Positions 9,003-18,829 are shown, counted from the first letter of the stretch. The stretch is DNA of 44,958 nucleotides from Altererythrobacter sp. (GCA_013002295.1 JABDKI010000064.1:1-44958), one strand, 5' to 3'. The notes: generated by a model from the letters alone, not told the origin. A program made the numbers and translations.

Positions 9003-9809
9003 GTGACTGAGCGCCGCCTGATAACGGGCTTTTCCAACCCGACGGTCAAACATCTGCGCAGTCTGCGGGGAAAGAAGCACCGGAAGGCATCTGGCCAATT
9101 TTTGGCCGAAGGATTGCGCCTGCTGACCGATGCGCGCGAATGCGGGCATATGCCGGAAACACTTGTAATGGCCAGCGGGCGCGATCCGCACCCGTTGCTG
9201 GATGCTTTGGAAGCTGACGTCATGGCTGCAGGCGGCGATGTAATTGAAACCTCGCCCGATATTCTCAGCAAGATTACCGGCAAATCAAACCCGCAAGCGG
9301 TGGCAGGCATATTCGCCGAATTTGATGCTTCACTGGACATTATCGAGCGCGAGGAGGCGGACATCTGGCTGGTCGCGCAGGCGCTGCGCGATCCCGGAAA
9401 TCTGGGCACTATGCTGCGCACTGGAGACGCCGTGGGTGCAGGTGGGCTGATCCTGATTGACGATTGCGCTGACCCATTCAGTGTGGAAGCCGTGCGCGCC
9501 AGCATGGGCGCTGTCTTCACGCAACGGATCGCGCGTGCAAGCTGGGATGAGTTTCTGCCATGGCTGCGAAGCGGGCCAGGCCAGTTGGTAGCCGCGAGCC
9601 TGCGCGATGCAGTGCCGTATCGCTGCGCGCCCTACCAAGCGCCTTGCTTCATCCTTGTGGGAAATGAATCGCAGGGATTGCCGGAGGACTACGAGGCGGC
9701 CTGTGACTTGCGGGTCACCATGCCGATGAAGGGCCGCGCGGACAGCCTCAATGCAGCGGTCGCGGGCGCTGTGCTGGCTTACGAAGTGCAAGCGAATCTT
9801 GACGGCTAA
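9003..9809 (+). CDS. RNA 2'-O-methyltransferase, TrmH/SpoU family
   Basis: A 268-residue SPOUT methyltransferase. An N-terminal substrate-binding domain (about residues 1-110, opening with TGFSNPTVKHLRSL) precedes the knotted catalytic domain. The three SpoU motifs are visible: NLGTMLRTGDAVGAGG, FILVGNESQGLPED, and MKGRADSLNAAVAGAVLAYE. It uses S-adenosylmethionine to methylate a ribose in rRNA or tRNA. The exact target cannot be read from sequence, and RlmB-like and TrmH-like relatives look alike here. The GTG start at 9003 lies five bases after the HPr stop, so it is probably the last gene of the operon. It ends three bases before the convergent rmuC. Confidence 0.9.
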   Translation: MTERRLITGFSNPTVKHLRSLRGKKHRKASGQFLAEGLRLLTDARECGHMPETLVMASGRDPHPLLDALEADVMAAGGDVIETSPDILSKITGKSNPQAVAGIFAEFDASLDIIEREEADIWLVAQALRDPGNLGTMLRTGDAVGAGGLILIDDCADPFSVEAVRASMGAVFTQRIARASWDEFLPWLRSGPGQLVAASLRDAVPYRCAPYQAPCFILVGNESQGLPEDYEAACDLRVTMPMKGRADSLNAAVAGAVLAYEVQANLDG

Positions 9810-9812
9810 GCC

Positions 9813-11153
9813 TTACTCAGCCGGATACTTACCGCCATCGGTGAGCAGGTCACCCGCCGTATAACGCGGCGCGCCTTCGACCAAAGGCACTTCCTCAATC
9901 TCTTTCGAGATCTCCAGCCCTTTTTCCGCCATGCGCCGTCCGCTGGTGAGTACATTGCGTTCAAAACTGCCAACAAACTTGTTGTAGTTGGCAACAGCAG
10001 TCTCAAGGCCACCGCCCACACGCTTCATATGCTCGGCCGCGACGCGCAGGCGATCATATAGCTCCGCGCCCATCCTACCGATTTCCTTAGCTTCAGAAGC
10101 CATCTGATCCTGCCGCCAAACCTGCGCGACTGTGCGAGCAATCGCGACCAGATTTGTCGGCGTCGCCAGCAGCACCTTGTTGCGAAAGGCAAAGTCCCAC
10201 AATTCGGGATCGTGTTCGAGTGCCGCGGCGACAAAATGCTCTCCCGGCACGAACATCACCACGTAGTCTGGCGCATCGTCAAACTGGCTTTGATAGCTTT
10301 TGGACCCGAGCGTCTGAACGTGGTTGCGCATCGATTTGGCATGCAAATCCATGTGCTGGACACGGTCATTATCGTCATCGGCTTCGAATGCCGCCTGATA
10401 GGCATTGAGCGAGACCTTGGCGTCGATCACGAGCTGCTTCTGGCCAGGAACATTAACGATCGCATCAGGGCGCAGGCGTCCGCCATCGCTATCAACCGAT
10501 TGCTCCAAATTGAAGTCGGTGTGCTGCGACAGCCCGCACTGTTCGAGTACATTCTGCAACGCCCGTTCGCCCCAGCGGCCGCGGGCCTTGGGTGCATTCG
10601 TCAGCGAATTGCCCAGCCGCTGCGCTTCGCGGCGGACCTCCTCCTGTCCTTCACGCATCGATTGGATCAGACCGGTCAACTGGCCAAAGGCGTCGACCCG
10701 CTGTTTCTCCAGCGTTTCGACTTGTTGCTCGTACTTCGCCAGCCGTTCACCCACGGGCTGCAACAATGTCTTGATCTTGGCTTCGCCTGCCTCTTCGGAC
10801 TGTTTGAAACGTTCGTCCGCACGCTTGAGGAATTCTTCCTGGCTGCGCGAAAGCACCTCTGCGCCGGTTGCCTTGAACTGCGCCAGAAGGTCGTCCTTGG
10901 CCTCTTTCATCCCGGCAAGCTGCTTGTCGAAATTCGCTGCATTGGCCTTGAGCGTGGCCACTTCAATCCGTGCTTCGCCCAGTTCTGTGATCGCGGTCTT
11001 GAATTCGTCTTCGCGGGCGGCGGCAGCGGTTTCGGCCTCGGCAAGTTTTGCCTTCGCATCCGCCGCCGGGCGAGAGCCGATAAGCCACCCGACCCCGCCT
11101 CCTATTGCGAGACCAAGAATGAGCGCGATTATGGTTAGAAGTGTCGGATCCAT
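9813..11153 (-). CDS. rmuC: RmuC family protein (DNA recombination protein)
   Basis: A 446-residue protein with an N-terminal membrane anchor (LLTIIALILGLAIGGGVGWL), then about 130 residues of Ala/Glu/Lys-rich coiled coil. The RmuC domain follows, with RGRWGERALQNVLEQCGL, RLRPDAIVNVPGQKQLVIDAKVS and FVPGEHFVAAALEHDP. The DAKVS segment belongs to a nuclease-like fold. In E. coli RmuC limits inversion at short inverted repeats. Its biochemical activity is not settled. It is convergent with the TrmH-family gene and is followed, within 60 bases in the upstream direction, by def on the same strand. Confidence 0.93.
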   Translation of the reverse strand: MDPTLLTIIALILGLAIGGGVGWLIGSRPAADAKAKLAEAETAAAAREDEFKTAITELGEARIEVATLKANAANFDKQLAGMKEAKDDLLAQFKATGAEVLSRSQEEFLKRADERFKQSEEAGEAKIKTLLQPVGERLAKYEQQVETLEKQRVDAFGQLTGLIQSMREGQEEVRREAQRLGNSLTNAPKARGRWGERALQNVLEQCGLSQHTDFNLEQSVDSDGGRLRPDAIVNVPGQKQLVIDAKVSLNAYQAAFEADDDNDRVQHMDLHAKSMRNHVQTLGSKSYQSQFDDAPDYVVMFVPGEHFVAAALEHDPELWDFAFRNKVLLATPTNLVAIARTVAQVWRQDQMASEAKEIGRMGAELYDRLRVAAEHMKRVGGGLETAVANYNKFVGSFERNVLTSGRRMAEKGLEISKEIEEVPLVEGAPRYTAGDLLTDGGKYPAE

Positions 11154-11213
11154 CGCTCCAACCTAAACGGAACGGAGCAAGAACGCTAGCACTGAGTGAG
11201 GTTTACCCGCAGC

Positions 11214-11786
11214 TTACGCCGCTTGCCTTAGCTTCTTCAGCTTCTTCAGCGCCATATTGCGTTTCAGGCGAGATAGATGATCGATGAAGAGAATGCCCTC
11301 CAGATGATCCATCTCGTGCTGCAAGCATGTCGCGAGCAGACCCTCAAGGTTTTCCTCGTGGCTCTTGCCGTCCAAATCCTGATAACGCACCGTACAGGTC
11401 GCTGGGCGATCCACATCGGCGTAAATCTCCGGCACGGACAGGCAGCCTTCCTGATAGGTCGACAGTTCGTCTGCCGGATCGACGATCACCGGATTGATAA
11501 AAGTGCGCGGCTCTTTCTTCGTCGCGGGGTGCGTGTGCTTGTGGCCGTCATGCTCGCATTCGATCGGGTCCGCATCGGGATCTTCCGGCTGCAGATCAAT
11601 GACCAGCACACGCTTTGGCACGCCCACCTGAATGGCGGCGAGACCAATTCCGGGCGCGTCGTACATCGTTTCGAACATGTCCTCGACCAGCTGTTTCAGC
11701 TCGTCATTGAACTCGCTGTCAGCGACAGGTTCAGACACGATCTTGAGCCGGGGGTCCGGCACTTCCAGAATTTCACGTATAGCCAT
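11214..11786 (-). CDS. def: Peptide deformylase
   Basis: Removes the formyl group from the N-terminal methionine of new proteins and needs Fe2+ in the cytosol. All three motifs are present: GIGLAAIQ (residues 46-53), EGCLS (113-117) with the metal-binding Cys, and HEMDH (157-161) with the two metal-binding His. The protein is 190 residues. Between motifs 1 and 2 it carries an acidic and His-rich insert, CEHDGHKHTH at 77-86, which I do not recall from standard deformylases and which could bind metal. It lies 32 bases from recR and is divergent from fmt, the enzyme that adds the formyl group. Confidence 0.96.
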   Translation of the reverse strand: MAIREILEVPDPRLKIVSEPVADSEFNDELKQLVEDMFETMYDAPGIGLAAIQVGVPKRVLVIDLQPEDPDADPIECEHDGHKHTHPATKKEPRTFINPVIVDPADELSTYQEGCLSVPEIYADVDRPATCTVRYQDLDGKSHEENLEGLLATCLQHEMDHLEGILFIDHLSRLKRNMALKKLKKLRQAA

Positions 11787-11818
11787 GAGAGGTCAGATAG
11801 TGGACCTTGCGGACAGTT

Positions 11819-12415
11819 TCAATCCACTGGTCGCCTTGCCCGCAAAGCCTGCGCCAGCGTGCCTTCGTCCAGATAATCGAGCTCGCCACCTACGGGCAGG
11901 CCATGCGCCAACTGCGTGATCCGCAGCGGGAACGCTTCCAGCCGTTCGGCAAGATAATGCGCGGTCGTCTGACCCTCCAGCGTGGCGTTCATTGCCAGCA
12001 CTACCTCGTCGATGCCGCCCTGTTCGACCCGCGCCAATAGCGACGCCACATTCAGGTCTTCCGGACCTATGCCGTCGAGTGCGGACAGCTTCCCGCCCAG
12101 CACGTGATACCTGCCGGTGAACAACCGCGCGCGGTCAAGCGCCCAAAGGTCTGCCACATCTTCTACCACGCAAAGTGATTTCAGATCGCGGCGATGGTCA
12201 GCACAAATCCCGCAAGGGTTTTTCGTATCGACATTGCCGCAAGTGTCACATTCGACCAGCGTATCGCGAACCGCGCCCAGAGCTTCAAGCAGCGTCGGCA
12301 GCGCCTGCTCGCGGTTCTTGACCAGCCACAGCACCGCACGCCGCGCGCTGCGCGGCCCCAGACCAGGAAGGCGCGACAATGCGCCTGCTAAGCTTTCAAT
12401 CTCTTGCGATGCCAT
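11819..12415 (-). CDS. recR: Recombination mediator protein RecR
   Basis: A 198-residue protein of the RecFOR pathway that helps load RecA at gaps. It shows the helix-hairpin-helix ([19 protein letters not shown], residues 13-31), the four-cysteine zinc finger (Cys56, Cys59, Cys68, Cys71), the Toprim domain ([14 protein letters not shown]) and a C-terminal Walker-like segment. In most bacteria recR sits beside dnaX and a YbaB gene, but here it sits with def, which fits sphingomonad order. It is divergent from fmt with a 53-base gap. Confidence 0.96.
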   Translation of the reverse strand: MASQEIESLAGALSRLPGLGPRSARRAVLWLVKNREQALPTLLEALGAVRDTLVECDTCGNVDTKNPCGICADHRRDLKSLCVVEDVADLWALDRARLFTGRYHVLGGKLSALDGIGPEDLNVASLLARVEQGGIDEVVLAMNATLEGQTTAHYLAERLEAFPLRITQLAHGLPVGGELDYLDEGTLAQALRARRPVD

Positions 12416-12468
12416 GGAGTGACAGATAGGGGCTTGAGCGAATTCGAGAAAGGCCCGCCTGCACTGTT

Positions 12469-13386
12469 ATGCGCCCCAAAATGAAAATAGCTTTCATGGG
12501 AACCCCTGACTTCGCCGTTCCGGCGCTGGTTGCACTGCATGAAGCGGGTCATGATGTGGTGTGCGTTTACACTCAGCCGCCGCGCCCGGCGGGCCGGGGC
12601 AAAAAACTGCAACCCTCCCCAGTTCATCGCAAGGCGGACGAGCTTGGGATCGAGGTTAGGCATCCGACCTCGCTTAAGAAAGAGGACGCGCAGGCAGAGT
12701 TTGCGGCATTGCAGGCAGATGTGGCGGTGGTTGCCGCATATGGCCTGATTCTGCCGCAAGCGATCCTTGATGCGCCAAAGCACGGCTGCCTCAACATTCA
12801 TGCCTCGATCCTGCCGCGCTGGAGGGGAGCCGCGCCGATCCATCGCGCCATTCTGGCCGGTGATCAGGAAACCGGCGTTACAATCATGCAGATGGAGGCC
12901 GGGCTTGATACCGGACCGATGCTGGCCAAAGTGATGACGCCGATAAATGCCAAAACCACCGGCGAACTGACCGAGGAATTGGCCGAACTGGGCGCGAATG
13001 CCATGGTGGGCGTGCTCAATGATCTGGAGCATCTGACCGCTATCTCTCAGGATGACGACGCCGCAACCTATGCGCCCAAGATCGATAAAGCCGAAGCGCG
13101 GATCGACTGGAGCAAGCCTGCCGAAGAGTTAGAGCGGTTGGCGCGTGGCCTCGCACCTTTTCCCGGTGCGTGGTTTGAGCTGGATGGCGCACGCGTGAAA
13201 TTGCTGCGGGCAGAATTGGCCGAGGGTTCAGGCAAGCCCGGTGAGGTTCTTGACGATGCGTTCACCATCGCTTGCGGGTCTGGCGCAATACGCCCTTTGC
13301 GACTGCAACGCGCTGGCAAACCGACAATGGATCGCGATGACTTTCTGCGCGGCAACCCCGTGGCGACGGGGACCATTCTGTCGTGA
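12469..13386 (+). CDS. fmt: Methionyl-tRNA formyltransferase
   Basis: Formylates initiator Met-tRNA with 10-formyl-tetrahydrofolate. The 305-residue length and motifs are standard: [14 protein letters not shown] at the start, and [20 protein letters not shown] with the catalytic Asn-His-Asp surroundings. The C-terminal OB-fold contains [20 protein letters not shown]. The start could be the ATG at 12469 or the ATG four codons later at 12481. Neither has a clear ribosome site. It overlaps truA by four bases (GTGA) and is divergent from recR-def, so deformylase and formylase are controlled from one intergenic region. Confidence 0.96.
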   Translation: MRPKMKIAFMGTPDFAVPALVALHEAGHDVVCVYTQPPRPAGRGKKLQPSPVHRKADELGIEVRHPTSLKKEDAQAEFAALQADVAVVAAYGLILPQAILDAPKHGCLNIHASILPRWRGAAPIHRAILAGDQETGVTIMQMEAGLDTGPMLAKVMTPINAKTTGELTEELAELGANAMVGVLNDLEHLTAISQDDDAATYAPKIDKAEARIDWSKPAEELERLARGLAPFPGAWFELDGARVKLLRAELAEGSGKPGEVLDDAFTIACGSGAIRPLRLQRAGKPTMDRDDFLRGNPVATGTILS

Positions 13387-14132
13387 CTCGTTTCGCGCTC
13401 ACTCTGGAATTTGACGGCACGCCGTTTCAGGGCCTGCAGCGCCAGAAGCATGGCCCAACCGTGCAGCAGGCTGTCGAGGAAGCGGCCAATGCCGTGACTG
13501 GTGAAGACGTTCGCCTGTTCAGTGCCGGCCGGACTGATACCGGCGTGCATGCGCTGGCCATGCGCAGTCACATCGATATTGAGAAGGAACTGGCACCGTT
13601 CCGCCTGATGGAAGCGTTGAACGCGCATCTGCGCCCCAACCCCATCGCGGTCACACATTGCGAGATTGTGGCGGACGATTGGCACGCGCGTTTTTCCTGC
13701 ATCGGTCGCAGCTATGTCTATCGTATCATCAGCCGCCGTGCACCCCTGACGATCGATCACAAGCGCGCCTGGCAAGTCCCGCAGGAGCTTGATGAAAAGG
13801 CGATGCACCGCGCTGCACAGGCGTTGGTCGGCAAGCATGACTTTACCACCTTCCGATCTGCGCATTGCCAGTCAGAGAGTCCGGTCAAATCGCTTGATCG
13901 CTTCGACGTTGAGCAAGACGGAGACGAAATCCGAATTCACGCCGCTGCGCGCAGCTTCCTGCACCACCAAGTGCGCAGCATGGTCGGTTGTTTGAAGCTT
14001 GTCGGGCAAGGTGTCTGGCACGAAGATCAAGTCGCTGAAGCACTTGCGGCGCGAGATCGGCAGGCATTAGGGCTTAACGCCCCGCCCCATGGCCTCTACT
14101 TCGTTGAGGCAACTTACCCGGACGATGCTTGA
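13383..14132 (+). CDS. truA: tRNA pseudouridine(38-40) synthase
   Basis: Converts uridines 38, 39 and 40 in the tRNA anticodon arm to pseudouridine. The 249-residue protein shows the catalytic Asp in [14 protein letters not shown], an [16 protein letters not shown] strand, and the C-terminal [15 protein letters not shown] segment. The GTG start lies within the stop of fmt (GTGA overlap). A 75-base gap follows before the next gene. No terminator was obvious. Confidence 0.96.
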   Translation: MTRFALTLEFDGTPFQGLQRQKHGPTVQQAVEEAANAVTGEDVRLFSAGRTDTGVHALAMRSHIDIEKELAPFRLMEALNAHLRPNPIAVTHCEIVADDWHARFSCIGRSYVYRIISRRAPLTIDHKRAWQVPQELDEKAMHRAAQALVGKHDFTTFRSAHCQSESPVKSLDRFDVEQDGDEIRIHAAARSFLHHQVRSMVGCLKLVGQGVWHEDQVAEALAARDRQALGLNAPPHGLYFVEATYPDDA

Positions 14133-14207
14133 CCTAACGTCACTCTAGCCAAGCCGGGATCGCATCCCTAACGTTGCGAACTGAAACTGAATTTGGGAGA
14201 ATCCAAC

Positions 14208-15320
14208 GTGACCACCACTGGCAAACAGCTTTTCACCACTCTTACCGCAGACGGCAAGTTAACGCTGGAAGTGAGCGAAGAGAGCTTTCCTGAACCGACA
14301 GGGAACCAAGTGTTGGTCAAAATGGAGGCTGCGCCGATCAATCCATCCGATTTGGCGATTCTGACCAGCGCGGCAGACTTCGACAATGCCGAATATTCGA
14401 CCGGCAAGGTTGTCGCCGACATGCCTGAGCCATTTCTGACGGGCCAAAAGAACCGCCACGGTCAACGTCTGCCCGCGGGCAATGAAGGCGCAGGCACAGT
14501 TGTAGCGACGGGCGATGGTGACATGGCAAAGGCGCTGATGGGCCAGCGCGTTGCCTGCGTTCCCGGCAATGCTTTCAGCCAATATGCAATCGCGGATGCA
14601 ATGATGTGTCTGCCGTTGGGTGAGCATTCCAGCGAAGTCGGCGCATCTTCATTCGTCAACCCGATGACCGCGCTCGGCTTTATCGAGACCGCACGGATGG
14701 AAGGCCACGATGCAATCGTGCATTTAGCGGCGGCATCAAACCTGGGCCAGATGCTCAACAAAATCTGTCAGGAAGACGGGATGAAGCTCGTCAACATCGT
14801 GCGCAAGCAAGAGCATGTCGATATGCTCAAATCGGCCGGCGCAACATACGTCGTGAACTCGTCTGATGATGACTACATGGCGCAGCTGCGCGCCGCGATT
14901 GCCGAAACCGGTGCGTTCCTGGGCTACGATCCGATTGGCGGTGGTCAAAACACAGACCATGTTCTCAAAGCCATGGAGCAGGTCGCGGCCAGCCAAATGG
15001 ATGAGTATTCGCGCTATGGCTCGAACCAGGACAAGAAAATGTACATGTACGGACGGCTCGACCTTGGGCCGACGATCCTGACGCCGAGCTATGGCTTGCA
15101 ATGGTGTGTACAGGGTTGGCTGCTGACTCCATTCCTGGCCAAAGCCGGCATGGAAACCGTGGTCAAGATGCGCACCCGTGTGCAACAAAACCTGACGACG
15201 ACTTTTGCCTCGCATTACAAGGCGAAGGTCAATCTGGAAGAGATGCTGACCAAAGAAGCGATCAGCGACTATCGCCAGATGAAAACCGGCGAGAAATATC
15301 TCGTAACGCCCTGGAGCTAG
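14208..15320 (+). CDS. Zinc-type alcohol dehydrogenase-like / quinone oxidoreductase family protein
   Basis: A 370-residue medium-chain dehydrogenase/reductase. The N-terminal GroES-like domain has AAPINPSDLAIL and GNEGAGTVVATG. The Rossmann domain shows HLAAASNLGQMLNKIC in place of the common AGxGGVG loop and then ATYVVNSSDDDY. I see no Cys/His catalytic zinc ligands, so it resembles quinone oxidoreductases rather than zinc alcohol dehydrogenases. NAD(P)H-dependent reduction of a carbonyl or quinone is likely, but the substrate is unknown. The GTG at 14208 is preferred because GGGAGA lies seven bases upstream. It stands alone between truA and the convergent asparaginase. Confidence 0.85.
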   Translation: MTTTGKQLFTTLTADGKLTLEVSEESFPEPTGNQVLVKMEAAPINPSDLAILTSAADFDNAEYSTGKVVADMPEPFLTGQKNRHGQRLPAGNEGAGTVVATGDGDMAKALMGQRVACVPGNAFSQYAIADAMMCLPLGEHSSEVGASSFVNPMTALGFIETARMEGHDAIVHLAAASNLGQMLNKICQEDGMKLVNIVRKQEHVDMLKSAGATYVVNSSDDDYMAQLRAAIAETGAFLGYDPIGGGQNTDHVLKAMEQVAASQMDEYSRYGSNQDKKMYMYGRLDLGPTILTPSYGLQWCVQGWLLTPFLAKAGMETVVKMRTRVQQNLTTTFASHYKAKVNLEEMLTKEAISDYRQMKTGEKYLVTPWS

Positions 15321-15333
15321 TTTGTTGAGTTCC

Positions 15334-15381
15334 GCAGGCCATCCGGCCTGCGATCTCCTCGCTTACGCGATCAATGATCGC
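15334..15381. repeat. Paired palindromes between convergent genes (terminator- or REP-like)
   Basis: GCAGGCC (15334-15340) pairs with GGCCTGC (15345-15351) around a four-base loop. GCGATCA (15367-15373) pairs with TGATCGC (15375-15381) around one base. No T-run follows. They sit between the convergent dehydrogenase and asparaginase genes, where a bidirectional terminator or a dispersed intergenic palindrome would be expected. Confidence 0.5.
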
Positions 15382-15457
15382 ATCGCTGCGGCCGGGCGAT
15401 CGCTCTTGCCGCTCGCTGGTCGCTCGAGGTTTGTTCCCAGCTTTCGCGCGTGGTACG

Positions 15458-16432
15458 CTACCTTTCGTCAAAAGCTGTCTGGATCGTGGCGGGGTCAGTC
15501 ACCCCGTTCGCGATCAGCAGCTGAAGCAATATGCGCGCCTTTTGCGGATTAAGTGCGCGCGTAGCCACGAAACAGTTCTCAGCGTCTTCGGGTTCACGAT
15601 CCACCAAGCCTTCATCCGCGCGACTTGCGCGCACGACCGGATGGCCGCTCGCCGCAAACCGACCCAGTTCTCGCCGGACAACTTCGGGCATATTGCCCTC
15701 GCCCACTCCAGCAATCACAACGCCCTTCGCATCTGCCAAAGAGCAAGTCAGAGCTTCAGGTTCCATACCCGCGTAGATGTAGGCGATGGGCACGGCGGGT
15801 AGCTGCCCTGGAAAAGCGAACTGAGACGAATCATTCTCGCGCCAGGCCGCACCAAACCATTCGACACATGACGGCGTCACCAGCCCGATCGATTCGCGCG
15901 GGAAGCCTTTGAAGGCATCGGTCCCGCGCGTGCGTACTTTGCGAACGTCGCGCGCAGCGAACACCCGATCACCCATCACGACCAGCACGCCGCGTCCCGC
16001 TGCATCGCGATCACTCGCAACTCCCACCGCATTGGCGAAGTTGCGCAATCCATCATAGCCAACCGCATCGGCGGGACGCATCGCCCCCACCACGACGACA
16101 GGTTTGTTCGCTGAAAGCGTGAGATCGAGCAGGAACGCCGTTTCCTCGAGCGTGTCCGTGCCGTGTGTAACAATCACTCCATCGCATTCATCATCAGCCA
16201 GCGCACCGGAGATGGCAGCGTGCAACTCGCTCCACACTTGCGGCCCTATATCCGCCGAATCGATATTGGCGATCTGCCGTCCAGACAGCTCTGCTTCGAG
16301 CCCTAAACCGCCGACTCGCTCTAGATATTCATCAATCTCGATCTGGCCGGACTTGTAGTCTGCCGCGATCGCAGAGCCAGCAATCCCCGCAATTGTGCCG
16401 CCTGTGGCGAAAACTGATACGTGCTTGGTCAT
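15458..16432 (-). CDS. L-asparaginase / glutaminase-asparaginase family protein
   Basis: Hydrolyses asparagine to aspartate and ammonia. The 324-residue protein has the two family signatures: FATGGTIAGIAG with nucleophile Thr10, and VIVTHGTDTLEETAFLL with the second Thr-Asp pair. There is no signal peptide, so it should be cytosolic. Specificity for asparagine over glutamine or another amide cannot be read off. It is convergent with the dehydrogenase gene, and its own start lies 89 bases from tRNA-Val on the other strand. Confidence 0.92.
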   Translation of the reverse strand: MTKHVSVFATGGTIAGIAGSAIAADYKSGQIEIDEYLERVGGLGLEAELSGRQIANIDSADIGPQVWSELHAAISGALADDECDGVIVTHGTDTLEETAFLLDLTLSANKPVVVVGAMRPADAVGYDGLRNFANAVGVASDRDAAGRGVLVVMGDRVFAARDVRKVRTRGTDAFKGFPRESIGLVTPSCVEWFGAAWRENDSSQFAFPGQLPAVPIAYIYAGMEPEALTCSLADAKGVVIAGVGEGNMPEVVRRELGRFAASGHPVVRASRADEGLVDREPEDAENCFVATRALNPQKARILLQLLIANGVTDPATIQTAFDER

Positions 16433-16521
16433 AATTTTGCCCGCTTAGGCGCGCGAATATGCAATCGGCAATTGATTTTGCGAAAATGCACGCTAGATAG
16501 CGCCTCTCCGACGAACGGAAT

Positions 16522-16597
16522 GGGCGATTAGCTCAGTTGGTAGAGCATCTCGTTTACACCGAGAGGGTCGGCAGTTCGAGCCTGTCATCGCCCACCA
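16522..16597 (+). tRNA. tRNA-Val (anticodon TAC)
   Basis: A complete 76-base cloverleaf including an encoded CCA. The acceptor stem GGGCGAT pairs with ATCGCCC, and the D-arm contains AGCTCAGTTGGTAGAGC. The anticodon stem TCTCG/CGAGA encloses the loop TTTACAC with anticodon TAC, and the T-loop is TTCGAGC. It reads GTA, and through wobble other valine codons. Confidence 0.97.
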
Positions 16598-16615
16598 TTC
16601 CCTAACATTCTGGAT

Positions 16616-17191
16616 TTAGTCCGCGCTGGCGAGCGCATCGTCAATCGCGGCGATAGCCTCTTCCGAATTCCAGTGATACCCGCCAGCCACGCGGAACAGC
16701 TCCTGCCCTTCGGCACTGTACAACACGGTCAGCGGCATCGCCCCACTCCCGCCAAAGCTGACGCCCAGATCATTCGCGGGATCGAGCCACGGCTCCAGAT
16801 GTGTGAAATCGCGATCTTCGAAAAACGGCACTACCGCCTCAGCCCCACGCATATCCTGACTGACGGTCAGCACGCGCAATTCGCCCGCTTTCAGCTCCGC
16901 GAGTTCATCCAACATCGGCATTTCAATCACGCAAGGTGCGCACCACGTCGCCCATAAATTCATCAGGACGGGTTGCCCCTGCAATGCGCCCAGATTGAGC
17001 TCTGCACCATCGGGATCGGTTACATTCACCGTCGGCATCAGTTCACCGGCAAAGCTGCAATCGATCTCTCCGGTCAACTCCTGCTTGTCGCCCGCCAACT
17101 CCTCCTGCTGTTGCGCCATGTCGCCTGCGCCACTATCGCAGGCAGCAAGTGACACAGTCAGGGCGACGATGAGCGATAAGCGGAAAGACAC
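16616..17191 (-). CDS. TlpA/ResA-like thioredoxin-fold lipoprotein
   Basis: A 191-residue exported protein. The signal sequence [17 protein letters not shown] ends in a lipobox (LAAC), so it is probably anchored to a membrane. The thioredoxin fold contains [19 protein letters not shown] with a CxxC active site, and the cis-Pro region is [12 protein letters not shown]. Such proteins reduce disulfides in the periplasm, for example in cytochrome c maturation, although no ccm genes are close. I chose GTG at 17191 because GGAG lies nine bases upstream. A TTG at 17206 would lie in that ribosome site. Its 5' end overlaps the 5' end of argH on the other strand if argH begins at 17169. Confidence 0.88.
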   Translation of the reverse strand: MSFRLSLIVALTVSLAACDSGAGDMAQQQEELAGDKQELTGEIDCSFAGELMPTVNVTDPDGAELNLGALQGQPVLMNLWATWCAPCVIEMPMLDELAELKAGELRVLTVSQDMRGAEAVVPFFEDRDFTHLEPWLDPANDLGVSFGGSGAMPLTVLYSAEGQELFRVAGGYHWNSEEAIAAIDDALASAD

Positions 17192-18587
17192 AGGGACAAG
17201 CTCCAATCAGATGTGGGGCGGAAGGTTCGCGGAAGGGCCTAGCGCCATAATGCGCGAAATCAATGCTTCGATCCCTTTCGACAAGGCCCTGTGGCGACAA
17301 GATATCGCTGCGTCCAAGGCGCACGCGCAAATGCTGGGGACGCAAGGCATCATCAGCGAAGCAGATTGCGAAGCGATTATTGGCGGCCTTGGCCAGATTG
17401 CGGACGAATACACGCGCGATGGCGTGCCCGAAGACTGGGATCTCGAAGACATCCACATGACAGTTGAAGCGCGGCTGACCGAGCTGATCGGGCCGGCTGC
17501 TGGGCGTTTGCACACTGCGCGCAGCCGCAATGATCAGGTCGCAACCGATTTCCGCCTGTGGGTGCGCGATACGATCGACCAAACTGAAGCTTTGTTGGCA
17601 CAATTGCAGCTCGCGCTGCTTTCGCAGGCAGAGGCCCACGCGGACAGCATCATGCCCGGCTTCACCCATCTGCAAACCGCGCAACCGGTTACTTTGGGTC
17701 ATCACCTGATGGCCTACTTCGAGATGATCGAGCGCGATCGGAACCGCTTCAATGACGCCCGCACGCGGTTGAGCATGTCTCCGTTGGGTAGCGCAGCGCT
17801 TGCGGGCACAGGCTTCCCGATTGATCGCGACATGACCGCTAAGGCTCTGGGATTTGCTGCACCGACCCGCAATAGCCTGGACGCGGTCTCTGACCGCGAT
17901 TTCGCGCTCGATATTCTGATGGCGGCGAGCCAATGCGCTTTGCACCTTTCGCGTCTGGCGGAAGAGTTCATCATATGGGCCAGCCAGCCCTTTGGCTTTG
18001 TGCGGATGGCAGACAGCCTGTCGACCGGCAGTTCTATTATGCCGCAAAAGAAGAACCCGGATGCGGCAGAGCTCGTGCGCGGGCACACAGGACGGATCAT
18101 CGGCTGCGCAACATCGCTGATGATCACGATGAAGGGCCTGCCGCTCGCCTATTCCAAGGATATGCAAGACGACAAGCCGCCGGTTTTCGAAGCCGCTGGC
18201 CTGCTGGAGCTATGCATCGCAGCCATGACCGGGATGGTGGCGGACAGCTCATTCAACACCGCCCGCATGCGGCAAGCGGCGGAGCTCGGTTATGCCACGG
18301 CGACCGATCTGGCGGATTGGCTGGTGCGTGAGGCGGACGTCCCCTTCCGCGAAGCACACCACATTACCGGCGCCGCAGTGAAGCGCGCCGAAGCCGATGG
18401 CGTTGCGCTCGATCAACTGCCGCTCAGCGTGCTTCAGGAAATCGACAGCCGGATTGATGATAGAGTGTTTGGTGCGCTCTCGGTCGACGCCTCGGTCGCG
18501 TCACGCAACTCGTATGGCGGTACCGCGCCCGACCAGGTGAAAGCGCAAATAGCCGCTGCGAAAGAGCGAATGGGAATGAAGCAATGA
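17169..18587 (+). CDS. argH: Argininosuccinate lyase
   Basis: Splits argininosuccinate into arginine and fumarate, the last step of arginine synthesis. The 472-residue protein has [14 protein letters not shown] near the start, [34 protein letters not shown] and the fumarase/lyase signature [19 protein letters not shown]. The ATG at 17169 gives a 14-residue leader before the conserved core. The ATG at 17211-region, MWGGRF itself, is an alternative that would remove the overlap with the divergent lipoprotein gene. Its partner argG lies at 34061, far away in the same window. It overlaps the next gene by four bases. Confidence 0.95.
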   Translation: MSDKRKDTGTSSNQMWGGRFAEGPSAIMREINASIPFDKALWRQDIAASKAHAQMLGTQGIISEADCEAIIGGLGQIADEYTRDGVPEDWDLEDIHMTVEARLTELIGPAAGRLHTARSRNDQVATDFRLWVRDTIDQTEALLAQLQLALLSQAEAHADSIMPGFTHLQTAQPVTLGHHLMAYFEMIERDRNRFNDARTRLSMSPLGSAALAGTGFPIDRDMTAKALGFAAPTRNSLDAVSDRDFALDILMAASQCALHLSRLAEEFIIWASQPFGFVRMADSLSTGSSIMPQKKNPDAAELVRGHTGRIIGCATSLMITMKGLPLAYSKDMQDDKPPVFEAAGLLELCIAAMTGMVADSSFNTARMRQAAELGYATATDLADWLVREADVPFREAHHITGAAVKRAEADGVALDQLPLSVLQEIDSRIDDRVFGALSVDASVASRNSYGGTAPDQVKAQIAAAKERMGMKQ

Positions 18588-18829
18588 CAAAACGGTCAAT
18601 CATCACACTTTCGCTTGCCATGCTCGCACTTGGCGCTTGCGGTCAACGTGCGGACATCGAGCCGCTTGCCAATGCGAGCCTGCCAACGGCGCCCTTTGGC
18701 AGCGAAGTCAAACCCGAAGCGGAACAGCTTTTGGAGCTTGAAACTTTGGCAGCTCCGGAGCGTAGTGTTGAGCTGAGGCGTCGTTCGGAAGAACGCGAAG
18801 ACGATCCCTTCGATCTGCCGCCAGAATAG
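18584..18829 (+). CDS. Small lipoprotein, LptM (YifL)-like candidate
   Basis: An 81-residue lipoprotein. A short signal sequence with a lipobox ([14 protein letters not shown]) places the lipidated Cys near residue 19, followed by an acidic, disordered and Pro-ending tail. It overlaps the argH stop in ATGA and is followed after 18 bases by lysA. In enterobacteria the tiny lipoprotein LptM sits beside dapF/lysA-type genes and helps assembly of the LPS translocon. The position and lipobox are consistent with that group, but the tail is too variable for a firm assignment. Confidence 0.8.
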   Translation: MTKRSIITLSLAMLALGACGQRADIEPLANASLPTAPFGSEVKPEAEQLLELETLAAPERSVELRRRSEEREDDPFDLPPE

